DNA of 64,000 nt from Tubiluchus corallicola (GCA_030141605.1 JAQGDQ010000855.1:1-64000); one strand, 5' to 3'. Positions 17,090 through 30,319 are shown, counted from the first letter of the stretch. Program-made: numbers and translations. The notes: a model not told the origin generated them from the letters alone.

Positions 17090-17742
17090 CAAAGCAGAAA
17101 ACGTAAAGCTGCTGTTTACAATAGCACCATGGAAACGGGAAGTATGGTAACAAAAAAACTTCTCCCTAAAACCAACATACAAGTTCTCTGCAGTCAAGGG
17201 TCATGTTCAACTTTAGGGTAAAAAATGACAGCCATCCTATGAGCGTCAAGAGCGACATGTGAAGCCTTAGCAGGTTGGGATGCGGCACAAGCATCTAGAT
17301 ACATCCTGGTACTGATTCTCATGATTCAGGTTTTTTCTGACAAAATTCCATAGTAAGTACAAGCATGTTCACAGCCTAAATATTCTTTCATGTAATTTCT
17401 GTAGTAACATAAATCAGCAAATTTCGTTTTTGCATAGCCAGATGATCACATACCAAACCTTCACATGCTTTACATATATGTGTGAGTAAATAGCACGAAT
17501 TTTATCTAAACTGGTGTTCAGATTAGGTGCAGGCGCATCTGGTTTTCAGTGTTGTTAAATGGTCTAAAATCCGATTTACAAGTTGTTGTAATTATAAATG
17601 ACAAAACGACTGATGTAACTGATTGTAGCCGCTTGGAATTCCTACAGCTTGGCTTCTTTCTACAGCCAAATTATTATACAATTTGATGAAGCCACTCATT
17701 CCAGAATCACAGATTCAAAACATGTAGTTAGATTTGCATTAA
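17090..17742. other. Spacer upstream of gene B, part shared with upstream of gene D
   Basis: No gene seen. Sequence near 17660-17700 resembles 40660-40700, and 18300-18545 resembles 40800-41040. The paralogues B and D therefore share upstream DNA as well as exons. Confidence 0.5.
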
Positions 17743-17914
<172 letters not shown>

Positions 17915-18677
17915 ACTCGAACATGCATACGTATAATACACATGTACATGCAGTTCAACTAGTTAGTATATAAATAGACAGATTAATAAGAAACAAAACC
18001 AGAAAGAACAACAAAACATGTTACACCATGAATAGAAGAACGTAAAGTAAACCTATTATAATATCTATCACAACTTGACGCACACATGTTTTTACTATAG
18101 ATAACAAGGCTTTCAAGCTGAGAAAACAGTAATATTTCCTTTAAAATGCCATCATATAACAAAACGCATAATACTGCTTGGTGTTCGTTAATATAAAAAG
18201 TTTTTTCACTTATTGTTTTCTGGGTGTAACTCTGGTAATAATAATTAGTGTTAATTTTGTTATTGCAATATTTAAATATCGTTTTTATGTAGCAGTACAG
18301 TTGAATCTTTGTTCCCAAAAGAAACTTCAAATGTGTAGAGGCCAGATAATGATCATTAGAACAATGTTTATTTTTTCATACACTTTCAGAATTTGCTAGC
18401 CTGTGTTTGGAGAAAATATTATAAGTTATATAAAACCTTTTAGGGTCATGTTAGAAACCTCACTGCCAGCACAGTCTTTTATATTAGACGAATTTCTTTA
18501 TTTAAGTTTATTTAGGTTTGTAGCAGAACTGCCATTGAACGTTAGTAGCTACACTTGTCGATTGCTGATTATCAGCAAGCACCATTGTTGATTATAGTTG
18601 TTAAGCATTTTTATAATTGGTTCTAATTCTTAATCTTCATCATAAATAAACCTTTTTTGAAGGCGCAACAAGTACAA

Positions 18678-19415
18678 ATGACTTGCAACGCTGTAGTTGC
18701 ATGCCTTTTTCTCTGTATTACATGGTTTAACGTAAGTCAGTCAAGGGATGAACATTCAGAAAATTTAAAAAATGCGGGAAAACTCAACTCAAGACACAGA
18801 ACAGTACCTCATAGTGGAATTGCCACACCTTCAGGTGATAACGGTTAGTATCATAGGTATATATATATTTGCCATATTCTATGTTCCATGTTACTGTGTT
18901 ATGTTTAAATAAACTGATTGTGAAGCAGAATCTATTGAATATAACCCTTTTATCATTCCATTTCTTCAACAGTTAGTAATTGTAAAAATATAAGAACATA
19001 AATTGCATTATACAAAAGCTTCAGTCACCGAGTTATTAATATTTTCATGTTCATATGAATTAATAAGAATCTTTTACATTATTTGCAGGATTACTTCTTC
19101 CAGAACCCAGAATTGTAGGTGGAAAAATAGTTGGTGCTGTTAGGGAATTTCCTTATATGGTAAATTCATTTTGAGACACAGTTTATTCATTTTGAGACAA
19201 GAACACAAGATGTTACACTTTTGCAATAATCATCTGAATTCACTTTCAAAAGATGTTTGATTTTACATTTACACACCACTCCTTTTTTTACTTTTTTGGC
19301 AAATTCGTTTAGTAATGTTTGTTGTGGCATTGATATATTGTACTAATAAACGTCTCTAAGATGTATCACTTACGAAATTAATACTTCTGAAACTTATAGC
19401 CCTGCAAGTATACAA

Positions 19416-19458
<43 letters not shown>

Positions 19459-19524
19459 GTATATATATATATCATCAATATATATATATTGATGATATAT
19501 ATATGCAAACAAACAAACACACAC

Positions 19525-19558
<34 letters not shown>

Positions 19559-22500
19559 TTGTTTGTTTGCATATGCCAATAATATACCAATTATATGCCA
19601 ATATATATAAATAATTGAAATAATTGTATAATTGTTTATGTATTATTTATTTATTAATATATAAATTGAATATTGGCTTTATAAATATAAGAAATGAAAA
19701 AATTACCAGCATCATATTTATGTAACGTCTGTCTTCATGTAAATACAAGAGTACCAAAACTTGTGCATTTTCATTAAATAGGCTGTGATACGCAGAAATG
19801 TATCAGCCACCAAATTTTATCAGTGCGGAGGAATACTCATTAACAGCAAATGGATTTTGACTGCTGCACACGCTATTCTACGGTAAGGTGGATAAAAAAT
19901 TTTGAAAATTTGAAATTCTGAAAGGTTCTGAAAAACTGCGTGTTAAACGGAATTATTAGAGTCGCACTTTTTCTGGATCATATCATTGATGACACTTTTA
20001 TTTTTGATAGCAATAAGCCTTTTCACATTTTTTTTGTGTGCAATTGTTGCAGGTCAAAATTAAGTGTACTACAGCAATGCGTCTTAACTACAACCGTCAC
20101 GTGCATATGGGTAAAGCAAAGTCAGTTGCCGCATCAGTTCAGTAACATCCGTTGTTTTACATGTACTTTACTTAATTATGCATTAGTCTGTGCATTGAGT
20201 GATTTACTAGCAGGATCTTGCTTGGGAACGAGAAATAAAATATAGTTTTACCTACCTATTAAAATTGTTACTACTTACAATAGCATGGGCTGCGAGGCGT
20301 TCTAAAGTGTAAACAAATACGTTGTCTGGTACACTTAACCTTTGTCCTTTTCACAATCATTACCAATTGCTGAAACTGTAAAAAGGTTTATTACAAATTA
20401 TGTATTGCATCTTACGTTATCCATGTAGAGAAGACTTTTTGTAACCATAATTAAAATTTACCGCTTAAATGGTAAACTAAATCAATCATTAAGTGCCTCA
20501 ATGTGTTTCATACCCTTTTAACTCCACCTTTATCTCTCCTTTTGCCTATGTCTGTTTATCCTTTAGTAGATGCATCTTCAAGAAATGCATATTATCAAAT
20601 TTACAACACTTTATTAAGAAAGAAAGCAATTGAAAAAGTATATCTGCTGATTCAATATCTAATCTTATAGAATCTTAAACGATTATCTTTAAGGATTATC
20701 TCGGTCGGTGAATGCTAAAAAGTGCCGACTTCCACTTATCTAAACTATATAAATGCCAGAAAATACAGTTGTGTAGTGGCATGAGAATTATACGTTGATT
20801 TATAAATTTCATCTTGTGTTTATTACATAGTATAAGAACTGGGCCTGAGGCTAAAATATACCTGGGAAGCAACAAGTTGTTTGAGCCAAAGGAGGTGCGT
20901 TGGGTATGTCTTTATATCGTAATGTTATCCTTGAATATAGCATGTACATATATACATATTTTCATTTTTTGTCATGGTTGCTATGAATGCGTTGGGAGGA
21001 AAAATGCACTTTCAACTCTTCGACCTGAAAACGTAGCAAAGCGGACTGCACCCGTGCAATGTAGTTTTGAGAAAACAACCTGTTTAGTCCTGTCACAACG
21101 GCCCTATAAACTGGGTTGTGGTGATGCACACATATTGAAAGTCACTGATAGCAAAATCAATTCCAGGAGACTAATAGAAATTGCAAATAAAGTTAAAACG
21201 GCTCATAAGAACTAAAAATCTACTTTTACAAAGACGAAAAACTGCCAAGTAAGTTTCTTGACCGAAAAAATGTCACATCCCTAATATTTGAAAAGTCTGC
21301 AATCGTTTCTTTGTCTGAGTATGATCTACCCCCCAGCCTTGAACAACTCTTCACGAAGAACTATAGCAAAGCCTTAAAGGACGTCCATTACAAAACTTTT
21401 TATCGGGTGAAAACAGAGACCTTTGTTGCTTGTAAGGAACTGAAAACCGCTATTTTGGATCTTCAAAATAGTCCAAATGTCGAATACTGATGGTAAAAGA
21501 TTTTTACGTTTTTTGTTAAACGTTTTTTCAACTTAACTTTTGGTTGTGTACTGGTAACTTGAATTTCAATCTTTGGATTTTGTAGTGGCGTTTTTGAGCC
21601 ATGGTAATCTCCTTATCATAATTGTGCTGGGTATTTCTTTTGGCTTAATTTTTAGCATTAAAAATAAAGTTGTTGCCGGACGGATTGTCTGTGTTCAATA
21701 AACAACAAACAACAAGCAAAAAATTTTTGGAAGAAAGTCAGCTGCTGCTAAAATCAAATTGTTGTATAAACTGAGGATTCAGAGTCAAATCATTTATGTT
21801 AATAGAAAACTGATTTAGGCGAATTAATGTTACAAATTAATAAAAATGGTGTACTCTTTTCTTTAATTAGTAATCTTTGTTGTTTTTAGGTGTATAAATA
21901 CAGGGTGCATCCCGACTATAAAAGGGTAGGAAACGCAACCCATATATTTGAGCCCGCTGTTGACCTAGCTCTTGTACGAATGGACAATCGCGTTGAATTT
22001 GACGACGACATTCAACCTGCAAAACTAGCACGCTGTCGCTATCTAGACTACCTAAATAAACCAATTGTTTATGCAGGTTTTGGCGTTTTCACCAAAGGTA
22101 GGTATGTCATAGATACATTAATCATTTACATTAAGTTTTTTCATTAACCCACAATGAATTTTATTTTGATCGCTTGCATTTGAAAAACATATTTGTACAT
22201 ACTGTTTGACATTTTTGTTTTATTACTTTTAAAAGTTATCTTAAATTTATTTTAAATTAATAGAACCACAGTACAATTTTATTGTTATAGTCCAGGTGAC
22301 AGGTCATACATTTTCTTTCTCCATAACAGTGACTGACCAGTTCATGTGATTCTAGCAAAAAACACCCAAAAGTTTGTCAATGTTCTCGGAAATGATTCCA
22401 TTTCTTTTCTTTTCTTTCGATTAAGTAATTTTTCTTGTATGTGCGGCACCTACAGGCAAAATTACAGCACATGCACCTTCACTTGTTACCTCATTCTGCA

Positions 22501-24959
22501 AGAAAACCCAACGACATTGCGAATCAAATTGAAACTCCGTCAGCCAAATGTTCTTTTCTGCATCTACAACATAACATAAGATAAAAATCTTGGAGTAACG
22601 TACGTGCTGTTGCTCTGCAGATTATAACAAAACACCATTTAGCACTGACTTGCGAAAGGCGTGGACTACAGTTGTAAAATCAGGAAAATCGTTTAAAGAG
22701 GTTAATAGAACTCTATGGATGCTCTCGTACGCCCCAGGTGTCTCTGCGTGTTACGTGAGTATTAATCACCTTAGACATTTGGATTTTTATTTTTGGAGTT
22801 CAAAGGGAAAGGCGAGGCCTGGGCAAAGACAATGGCTGAGTTTTTTTCGAATACTACTGCTAGAGCAACAGAATATTGTTGATATGTTCATCTGTAAGAC
22901 GCGATGTAAAACTACATATTAATTCACTAGAAGTTGTCTCTGCTGTACACAGGGACTCCATCCAAATTTGTCAGGATAATGTTGTTTTTCCTTGTTTTAT
23001 AAACATTTTCTAACGTTTCTACTACATAATTGGTCCTCTAATGTACTAATCGTTTCCTTAATTAGATTTAGCATTTAAAGTTTTTAAACTGTTTATTTTG
23101 CCGTCCAATCAGAACATAACTAGGCAGCCTTGGACAGTTTAGCAACTATGCTCGTTTACTTCAAAGAATTTTTTTCAAAGAAATTATGAAAGAAAACAAA
23201 AGAAAAACAGAGCACAGAAGATTAACTAACAGGTTTTAATGGATAGACATGAAAAGCAGCAAGAATAAATGGGACTGCAAGATGGGGCAATTACAAGTTT
23301 CATTGTTGTAACTGAATAACTTACATTTCATTACGAAATTTCACTTTTCACACAATATTCGTTAATTTTTACTATGAATATTTGCATGTAAAAATCCAAC
23401 GGATCTATTATATATATATATATATAATCTTTATTTGCCATAAAAAATCGATATTCACAACTATAAAAGCATAAAAGAACATCGCAGCATGAGAATAAAA
23501 TTCACACAACTGTTAAAGGCAAATGCGTCCAGTGCAAACTAAAAACTACTGTGCCAAAAATTTAAAACAAAAATATACATTATAATATTACACGGAAATT
23601 ACGATAGACTATATACATATAATTTAAAATGGACGTGGGTAAATAAAATTTGTGGATGAATATATATTATCGTTTATGTATGTTGGGTTTTGAAAACGAT
23701 TTAATGTATATATTTTTAATTTTGATTTGAATTCGTCAAAAGACTTGATTTGTTTTAAATTGGATGGCAGGGTATTCCAAAGTTGTATGCCTTGTTTAGT
23801 GATAGAATTGTTGCTGTATTTGTTATCAGTGCAAGTTTGTTTAATATTGTGTGTTCTTGGATTTAATGTTGGCTCCAAGAGGTGTTCTGGTAATGATCAC
23901 ATTTCTTTGTCAAGATCGTTTCTTTCTGTACATTTTCGGTAAATTTATTAACCGAAGTGTTTTGTTCACTAAATTAAGCGTTTTCCATTGGGTAAAGGCG
24001 GATTTTACCGAAGTAGTTAAGCTGTTTGCCAACTAAAACAAAAACAGCTAACATCTTCAAATTGCAAGACATAGACTTTGTGCTCAAATGATTTTGTAAA
24101 AATAATGTGTAAAATTTCACGCAGCAGCAAGCCACAGCTTAGCTGGAACAATACGTTGCCATGCTGCTTGTGACACGCAGCTGCTATGTTCACTGTCCCG
24201 CTGTAGCTTCTAACATCACACAGCCTGAGTGGGCATTGCTATGGTTACTGAGCAATTTCTTGTGTGCCATCTAGGGCGAGTTACGAAAACAATGCAAGTG
24301 CGTAATTGTATTATTAAACTGAATGTTAAAAACGAAATTTTGACACCTACGTATTGGCACGAGACAAAACAGACCTCAAGATAGTCTATAAAGTGGGGAC
24401 GAAAGGTTAATAATGATTAGCAGCAACTAAGGTGAGTGAGGTAAACAATGATAGAAGTTTAGTAGATGTGCAAAAACACTCATTGTAAATAAAATTAAGG
24501 TATGTATGAAAGTATGAACATTAAACGAAAGGTATGTACCTTAGAAATGTCTATTATTCCATTTTTACCATGTTCATATTACAGTACTTACCTTTCCCGT
24601 TAACATTAAAATCCCCCACCGATTTTGTTGTTTCTAAAACCACCTGTTTTACCAGTTTTAAATTTCAGAGAGATTCTGGTGGCCCAGTGATTTTTCCGTA
24701 TAGTGGAGAAGTAATTGGAGTTCTACAAAGCGCTGAGAGTAACTGTGCTGGTGCAACACTTTCAACAAAAATTGGTCCGCACCTGGACTGGATTAATGAG
24801 ACACAAGTTAAGGCTGAAGAGACAAATTACCGATATCTCCGATCCAGTGCACCCTCTTTTAACTATATTTCAATATTAAAAGTAATAGATATTAGACTTA
24901 TTGGTGCTGTATTCTTCACTTGTATTTACTGCACTAAATGTTTGGTGTCGTCGTTTTAA
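18678..24959 (+). CDS. Protease gene B: secreted S1 serine protease, B type with Arg193
   Basis: A 347-residue chymotrypsin-fold protein. Exons: 18678-18843, 19089-19159, 19782-19882, 20831-20903, 21890-22097, 22621-22754, 24669-24959. I chose the ATG at 18678 because it begins a signal peptide aligned with that of gene D (both start MTCN). Activation would occur at LPEPR before IVGG (R63/I64). Triad: His109 (TAAHA), Asp162 (VDLALVRMD), Ser254 (DSGGP). Oddities: the base triplet before Asp194 is AGA, giving YRDSGGP, so the oxyanion Gly193 is Arg; Cys58 is Ala; Cys168 and Cys182 are both absent; GWG is GFG. Residue 189 is Ser. A hydrophobic tail ends the protein (AVFFTCIY region). It may be a weak or inactive protease, or one with altered mechanism. 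Gene D shares every one of these changes. Confidence 0.87.
19411..19574. repeat. TA microsatellite with a near-perfect 74-bp palindrome
   Basis: A TA run is followed at 19501-19574 by ATATGCAAACAAACAAAC, then CA and TA repeats, then the inverted partner ending GTTTGCATAT. The arms differ only in CA-repeat length. It lies in intron 2 of gene B. Confidence 0.9.
20014..20392 (+). mobile_element. MITE, family GGTTAAGTGTACCA, copy a
   Basis: About 380 bases with imperfect inverted ends (ATAAGCCTTTTCACA and TGTAAAAAGGTTTAT). Inside each end is a GGTCAAAGGTTAAGTGTACC-type motif in opposite orientation. Other copies: about 35996-37522 (split by an LTR), 55292-55685 and 61078-61437. It lies in intron 3 of gene B. 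Confidence 0.75.
20999..21490 (+). pseudogene. Decayed coding sequence of unknown family in intron 4 of gene B
   Basis: A frame open to the stop ending at 21214 is continued by an overlapping frame open from 21209 to TGA at 21490 (94 codons, no ATG at its start). Together they read like one frameshifted protein with ordinary composition, including DLPPSLEQLFTKNYSKALKD. A tail of repeated AACAAC-type units follows near 21700, suggesting a retroposed origin. I do not recognise the family. Confidence 0.4.
23410..23960 (-). mobile_element. LINE 3' fragment in intron 6 of gene B
   Basis: The minus strand encodes a C-terminal reverse-transcriptase-type tail (QLWNTLPSNLKQIKSFDEFK, then KLKIYTLNRF) and ends at a TA-rich tail by 23410. 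The 3' end (ATGGCAAATAAAGATTA) is shared with 51520-52098, but the proteins have diverged, so these are separate insertions of related elements. Confidence 0.75.
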
Positions 24960-25097
24960 CGTAATTGTGGCATCAGTTTAATGGACAAAATGTATGCAAA
25001 TACAAAGAATTACTAACAAGAGCACTGTGAATTTTGATCTCTTTTTTGATATGTGATCTATGTGATGATATATGATTCATGTATCAGCATCATAATT

Positions 25098-25586
25098 CAC
25101 TACTTCCACCAGCTTTTCAGTTATACTTTAGTCCAGTTTCAAATCAACATGATCATTGCACAAGATATTCAGTCGGAGACTATGTACTCCCCCTTCCAAA
25201 AACAAATATAATGAAACAGTCATCAAAATATAATGCTATTAAAATATGGTCATCAATTCCTCGTGAAATGAAAACTCTTAATCTCTATCAATTTAAAAAA
25301 GCATCAAAGAATTACCTACTACAACGGTATAATTAACTCACAATTTTACTCATCCTGATCTTAAGTTACTAAGAAAACTTATTTTGTTCTAATGTATGTT
25401 ATAACTGATGAAAATGTAATGTTAATTGTCAATTGTTTCACTTATCTGGATTAGGACTCGAAAGCTCAATGCTCCTTCCTTCTCCTCACAGTAACTCTCA
25501 TAGTTTATTTTTTTTCAATGTATATCAATTTGTATGTTTGTAGGTATGTTTGAGTTGCTGTGGAATAAATTCATAATTCATAATTT
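25098..25586 (+). mobile_element. LINE 3' fragment, family X, forward copy
   Basis: The frame from 25079 encodes a tail with KYNAIKIWSSIPREMKTLNL and FKKASKNYLLQRYN, the usual non-LTR polyprotein C-terminus. It is followed by a 3' UTR ending in repeated TTCATAA units. A copy lies in reverse at 32903-33396. It starts 140 bases after the stop of gene B. Confidence 0.8.
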
Positions 25587-25589
25587 GAT

Positions 25590-27738
25590 AGGAAACGTGT
25601 TAAAATTCGTTTTACTGCAGAAATTTCATGCTGCAAGCACCACATTTCAATTCATTTTGAACAAAATTCGACAATGATGCCTTGTGATCAACAAGACGGG
25701 AAAAGACTGTATGGCCATAATCACCATTTGCCAGAAACTTTAAAAAACAAATTATAACCATAATTCACTGCCCAAACTACCATAGCGTAAAAGCCCAAAT
25801 TTCGTATCAAAGGTATTGCATACTGCAAGTCTAATGTACAGTAAAATTATTAGGTTAGTTGTATAGTGGTAGTACATGTGTGAGCGATGTGTGTAGCTGT
25901 TTATGGACGTTTGAGTAATGGCAAAGCTATAAGACTTGGATTAGGAAATAACACTTTTATTAAGTAACATCACAATATAATAAATGTATAGCAATGCCAA
26001 AAGCCCCTGATCTATGAGACGTCCTGTGCATGAGTGACTAGTCTAATCAAAGCCCTTCGGCGAGTTGGTTTCACGGCATCCCTGCCAGCTGCGTGCGCAG
26101 TCTGACAAATGGGTCAGTTCATCGTCACGTGACACCGCGCCTTAAATTCCCTTATTTGGGTTTGGCTTCATGAATACTCTTCTTAGCATAATTATCTGAC
26201 ATTTAACATATTTTAACAGATTCTCTTTATTTGTACGAAGCTGTAAAACATCCATACAGCTCAAAAAGGAAGTGCCAAAGAACATGCTCTGGAAATCAGC
26301 CAGTCTTTCTACGAATATGAATATCATTACCAATGGCCCTGAACTGGCCCTGTAGAGAGACTACTCAAGTCTATAGGAGCTCAAAGTAGACGAACAGAAG
26401 TTTAGTGTGCACAGCTGAAAAGCAGTTCACGTAAGATAAATCAGCTGAAACGTATGTACACCAAGTATAAATCGAGTAAGAGAAAACTCAATTTATCTCG
26501 CCTGAAACATAATGTGAATGCATCCAAGCTATAATTAATGGCTACAGATGCTCAGATGCTCGACGTGAGTTCTTATCTTCACGTGAATTTGACTTGTTTT
26601 CAGGAATAATCCAACTAAAAACATAATCATAGAAACTTTCAACACTTTATCAACATTAAATTTAGCTCAAATGAATCAAGCAACGCGAATTCGTAACATA
26701 ATAACGTTAAAAGATATGTCTAGAATGTTTAACAACGCACAGAACAATGTCGAAAAAAGTATGTCGCTAATTTAAAACCAGTTGAAACATAAAATACTTA
26801 ATTTTGTTACGATGTGGACAAAAGAAAATCATTTTTAATTATTCTAAATCTAAATTTATGTTGTATATTTATCCTAATGTCATCATACTTTTTTAGTTTT
26901 GGATAGTGCTGCCACCTTCAGGTGCTCTTGTTGAAATTGTTGAACTTTCTCTTTCCTGTTTAAATTTTCATTGGCTTCTACAGTCTTTATGAATGCATAA
27001 TCTCTAAACCTGTTTTCACACCTAAATGATTTCACCTGTAGTTCTGGTCACTTGGTTTTCTGATTTTCAATATGACACGACTTCACTGTTTATGTAGGCA
27101 TTTCAGAATAAAATCTTAAAAATAAATCTCAAGTTTTTTGGTTTCTTCAAACCACGATGAACTGAAGTTTACTTTATGTAAAACGTTTAAAATTTTTGAA
27201 AAAGTAGATTTGAGAGCAAAACTTGGGAGATTGAAAGCCCAGGATTAAATTACTTTCGTATTTTCGACGCAAACAATTACTGAATTGAGTTTAATTTGTT
27301 GAAATTTTCTAAATGTATGTACTTTTACTTTTATATAGAAAACAACGACAAAGTAATTAAAATATGTGCATAATTATTGATGAATATTACATTTTTACAA
27401 TAATGATATTTACAATATAGTAAAAAAAGTTTACTGGCCTATTATATAAGACCTATATTTTAGTTGAAAGTAAAGATTTTAGTAAAAAGAAAGAATTACA
27501 ATATAACAAAATTACGACATGATATCATTAAATATATAAATGTTAAATCAAATACAGAAAGACTGTAGATGTACCTGTTTATACCGTGTTAAGGTCATCC
27601 TCGATAATGAGTAAAGGAGTAACATAGCCGATTATCAGCCCTATGTGATTCCTGGCTAGCTAGGCCTTTGGCACAGAAAAATTACTATAATCTATGAACG
27701 AAGCCTAATTCAGGTGTTTACATTTTCGTGCCGATACA
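25590..27738. other. Spacer between genes B and C, first part
   Basis: About 2.1 kb of AT-rich sequence. I see no coding region, RNA gene or bounded mobile element in it. Confidence 0.5.
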
Positions 27739-28110
27739 CAGGGCCTATTTCATGGGGGGGGGGAGTGGGGATACTTCCCCGGGGCCTCACCCTCCTGGGG
27801 GGCCTCGCGCCAAGGTAACAATTTTTTTGCTTTATGCGAACCTACTGCCTCCTCTCTCCCTCTCTCTTTTGCCGTACGCGCGCCGTTTGCCAGTATTGAC
27901 AAGTATTAAGGATTGCTCTTGAGGATAAAGCAGTTTTTCTTTCAATTGTTCTTTCCTTTAACAACTGTATAATTCCATATTTTCTCTTCGAAAATGTTTC
28001 TCCGGAGTTCTAGCAGTTAAAAAAATTTTCTGGGCGCGAACCATGGTGACAAAAAGGGGGCCTCACACGCCCCACTTCCCCGGGCCTAGCTTTGGCTGAA
28101 ATAGGCCCTG
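27739..28110. mobile_element. hAT-type MITE, CAGGGCCTATTTCA family, copy 2
   Basis: Terminal inverted repeats CAGGGCCTATTTCA and TGAAATAGGCCCTG are flanked by an 8-bp duplication CCGATACA/CTGATACA with one mismatch. It is inverted relative to the copy at 11081-11499 and shares its GC-rich ends. Confidence 0.88.
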
Positions 28111-28486
28111 CTGATACAAACTATACTATAGACTTGAATGACATAGGTAATTGATTATGATGAAACGCTAAGGAGTACATCTTTGCAAACAGAGTAAAAA
28201 CACTTAAACTCAGGACATGCCATACTGGCGTAATTCTCAACAACGTAAAGGAAATGAGGTAACATTGAAACAGGCAGTAACTACCGTGGATACAGGAAGC
28301 CATGCCAACATGGAAACTTACCATGGCGACGGACACTCCACGCACTGCAAATGTAGTGAGATCGTTGAGGGTTATCCGCTGTGCAACTACCGCAATTGTC
28401 TTAATGAGACTTCAGAAAAGCATAAGAAAGACTCAACGGATCAACAAAAACATTCAGGCATATTCTTATAAGAGCTAAATGAATAA

Positions 28487-29170
28487 TGTAAAAGTCATTT
28501 TTCAAGTTGTTGTTCAGTCGTTTTGATATGCTTGAGTTTAGACACACAGAAACCTATGTATGGGAACTAACCATCTTCTTCTCAGCTTTTCCCTATGCGG
28601 GGTCGCCGTTGTGAATAAGTCGTCTCTATGCATTCCTGTTGTTGGCCATTTCTTCATTTATGTTCTTCTCTCTAAGGTCTCCCAAAATTCACTTCTCTGA
28701 CTTTGACTCATTCATAAAAAGGTTTTGGCTCAGTTTTTACAGGCGGATGCCCTTCCTGACCCTAACCCTCCCTATTTATCCGGGCTTGGGACCGGCACTG
28801 AGTTGGGCTAGCTTGCCCCCCCCCAGTGGCTAGGTTCTATGGGAACTAAACATCTATAATAAATATTTGCATTGCACATATCAGAAAAATGCTTATTGAA
28901 CTATAGAAAAAATGCAGCACTGAACATTGAGTAAAACTAGAATCTAAAACCATTCAGTAAAACCTGTTTCACAGCTTTAATTCAGATATTAAACTTGACC
29001 TATGCAGACTTCCACAAGCTTCACAACAACCAACAATAGGGAGAGGACCATTGTGTATGTAGTCACTGGACCGTACAATTATACTGAAGGTAAGTCAGCT
29101 AGTAGAATGTTACAAGACTAGCACATAGATGGCAGCACCTAACTGCAATGTACAAATACCATCTTCCACA
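28487..29170 (-). mobile_element. Solo LTR, family 1, copy 2 (split by another insertion)
   Basis: It aligns with the 616-992 copy from TGTAAAAGTCAT to CATCTTCCACA, with likely 5-bp flanks AATAA/AATTA (one mismatch). It is interrupted at 28577-28837 by a separate element. Confidence 0.7.
28577..28837. mobile_element. Retroposed element inside solo LTR copy 2
   Basis: 261 bases flanked by an 18-bp duplication TATGGGAACTAA(C/A)CATCT (28559-28576, 28838-28855). It contains TTATCCGGGCTTGGGACCGG and CCTATGCGGGGTCGCC, which I recall from a dispersed repeat present in many animal genomes; I cannot name the family with certainty. The long duplication fits target-primed retroposition. Confidence 0.7.
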
Positions 29171-29309
29171 AATTATGTCATAAATGTTTTAAATTTTCAG
29201 AAAATAGCAAAAGCTGAATGCTAATAATTTTTTGACTTAAATCACTGGCAAATAATGATCTTGGATAAGTAAAAATAAGAGCGTCTCCTATATATAATAT
29301 ACTAGCTTA

Positions 29310-29961
29310 TGCTAATATATTATATTAGATATATTCAAACGATTTTATGAAATATATAAGTGAATAGCAAGTTACCATACTGCATAATCGCTACATGTAC
29401 AGTATACAAAGTACACTGTGAATAAAATTATTTAAAACTCCAGAAGTCGTTGCCTAAATTAAAAAAATACAAGCTGAAATATGACGACTATAAATGATTT
29501 ATAAAAAAGTTATTAATGCTATTATGGTGTAAGACATGATGTAAAGATGAAAACTAAAACAATTCCTTGCTACAAACATAATCCTGTACTTAGATTACAA
29601 AATCATACCGAAAAGAGGTATAAACAAAGTAGTTTACCTTGTAATACGATTGCCATCGACAAAGAACTATTATTGTATTAAAATATGAAAGGGTATGAAA
29701 TTTCAATATGAAAACAGTATTTACGCACAAATATATTAATTTTAGTTCTGCTGGATATATACATCATAATAGCATTAATAACTTATTAATAAATTATTTA
29801 TAATCGTCATATTTCAGCTTGTATTTTTTTAATTCACGCAACGACTGCTGGAGTTTTAAATAATTTTATTCACAGTGTACTTTGTATACTGTACATGTAG
29901 GGATTTTGCAGTAAGGTAACTTGCTATTCACTTATATATTTCATAAAATCGTTTGAATATA

Positions 29962-29985
<24 letters not shown>
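29310..29985. mobile_element. Foldback element with arms over 200 bases, inserted in TA repeats
   Basis: About 29320-29526 and 29761-29975 are inverted copies (for example AGTATACAAAGTACACTGTG on the left and its complement on the right) around a 235-base centre without coding. Both ends run into TA repeats, so a TA target is likely. It lies just upstream of gene C. Confidence 0.8.

Positions 29986-30028
<43 letters not shown>
29971..30028. repeat. (TA)n microsatellite before gene C
   Basis: A pure TA run ends about 40 bases before the start codon of gene C. A second TA block (30256-30318) follows the exon 1 donor. Confidence 0.95.
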
Positions 30029-30029
<1 letters not shown>

Positions 30030-30069
30030 GTTGTGTTATATTTTTTCTTTGAAGGTATAAACAGTAGAA

Positions 30070-30264
30070 ATGGTTTACAATTCAGTGACTGCATCTATTT
30101 TACTCTGTGTTATGTGGTCTCGGTATGATGTATGTCAGTCAAGGGGCAAATCATCACAAAATTTAAAACAAGCAGTAAACCTGAGCTCAAACAAAAGAGC
30201 AATACATGTACCTCATCATAGAATTGCCAGACATTCGGTTGATAAAGGTTAGTAAACTATATAT

Positions 30265-30319
<55 letters not shown>

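Noticed and set aside
18657-18677. Upstream TTG as start of gene B
   Set aside because: The first ATG at 18678 begins a signal peptide aligned with that of gene D; TTG starts are not expected here.
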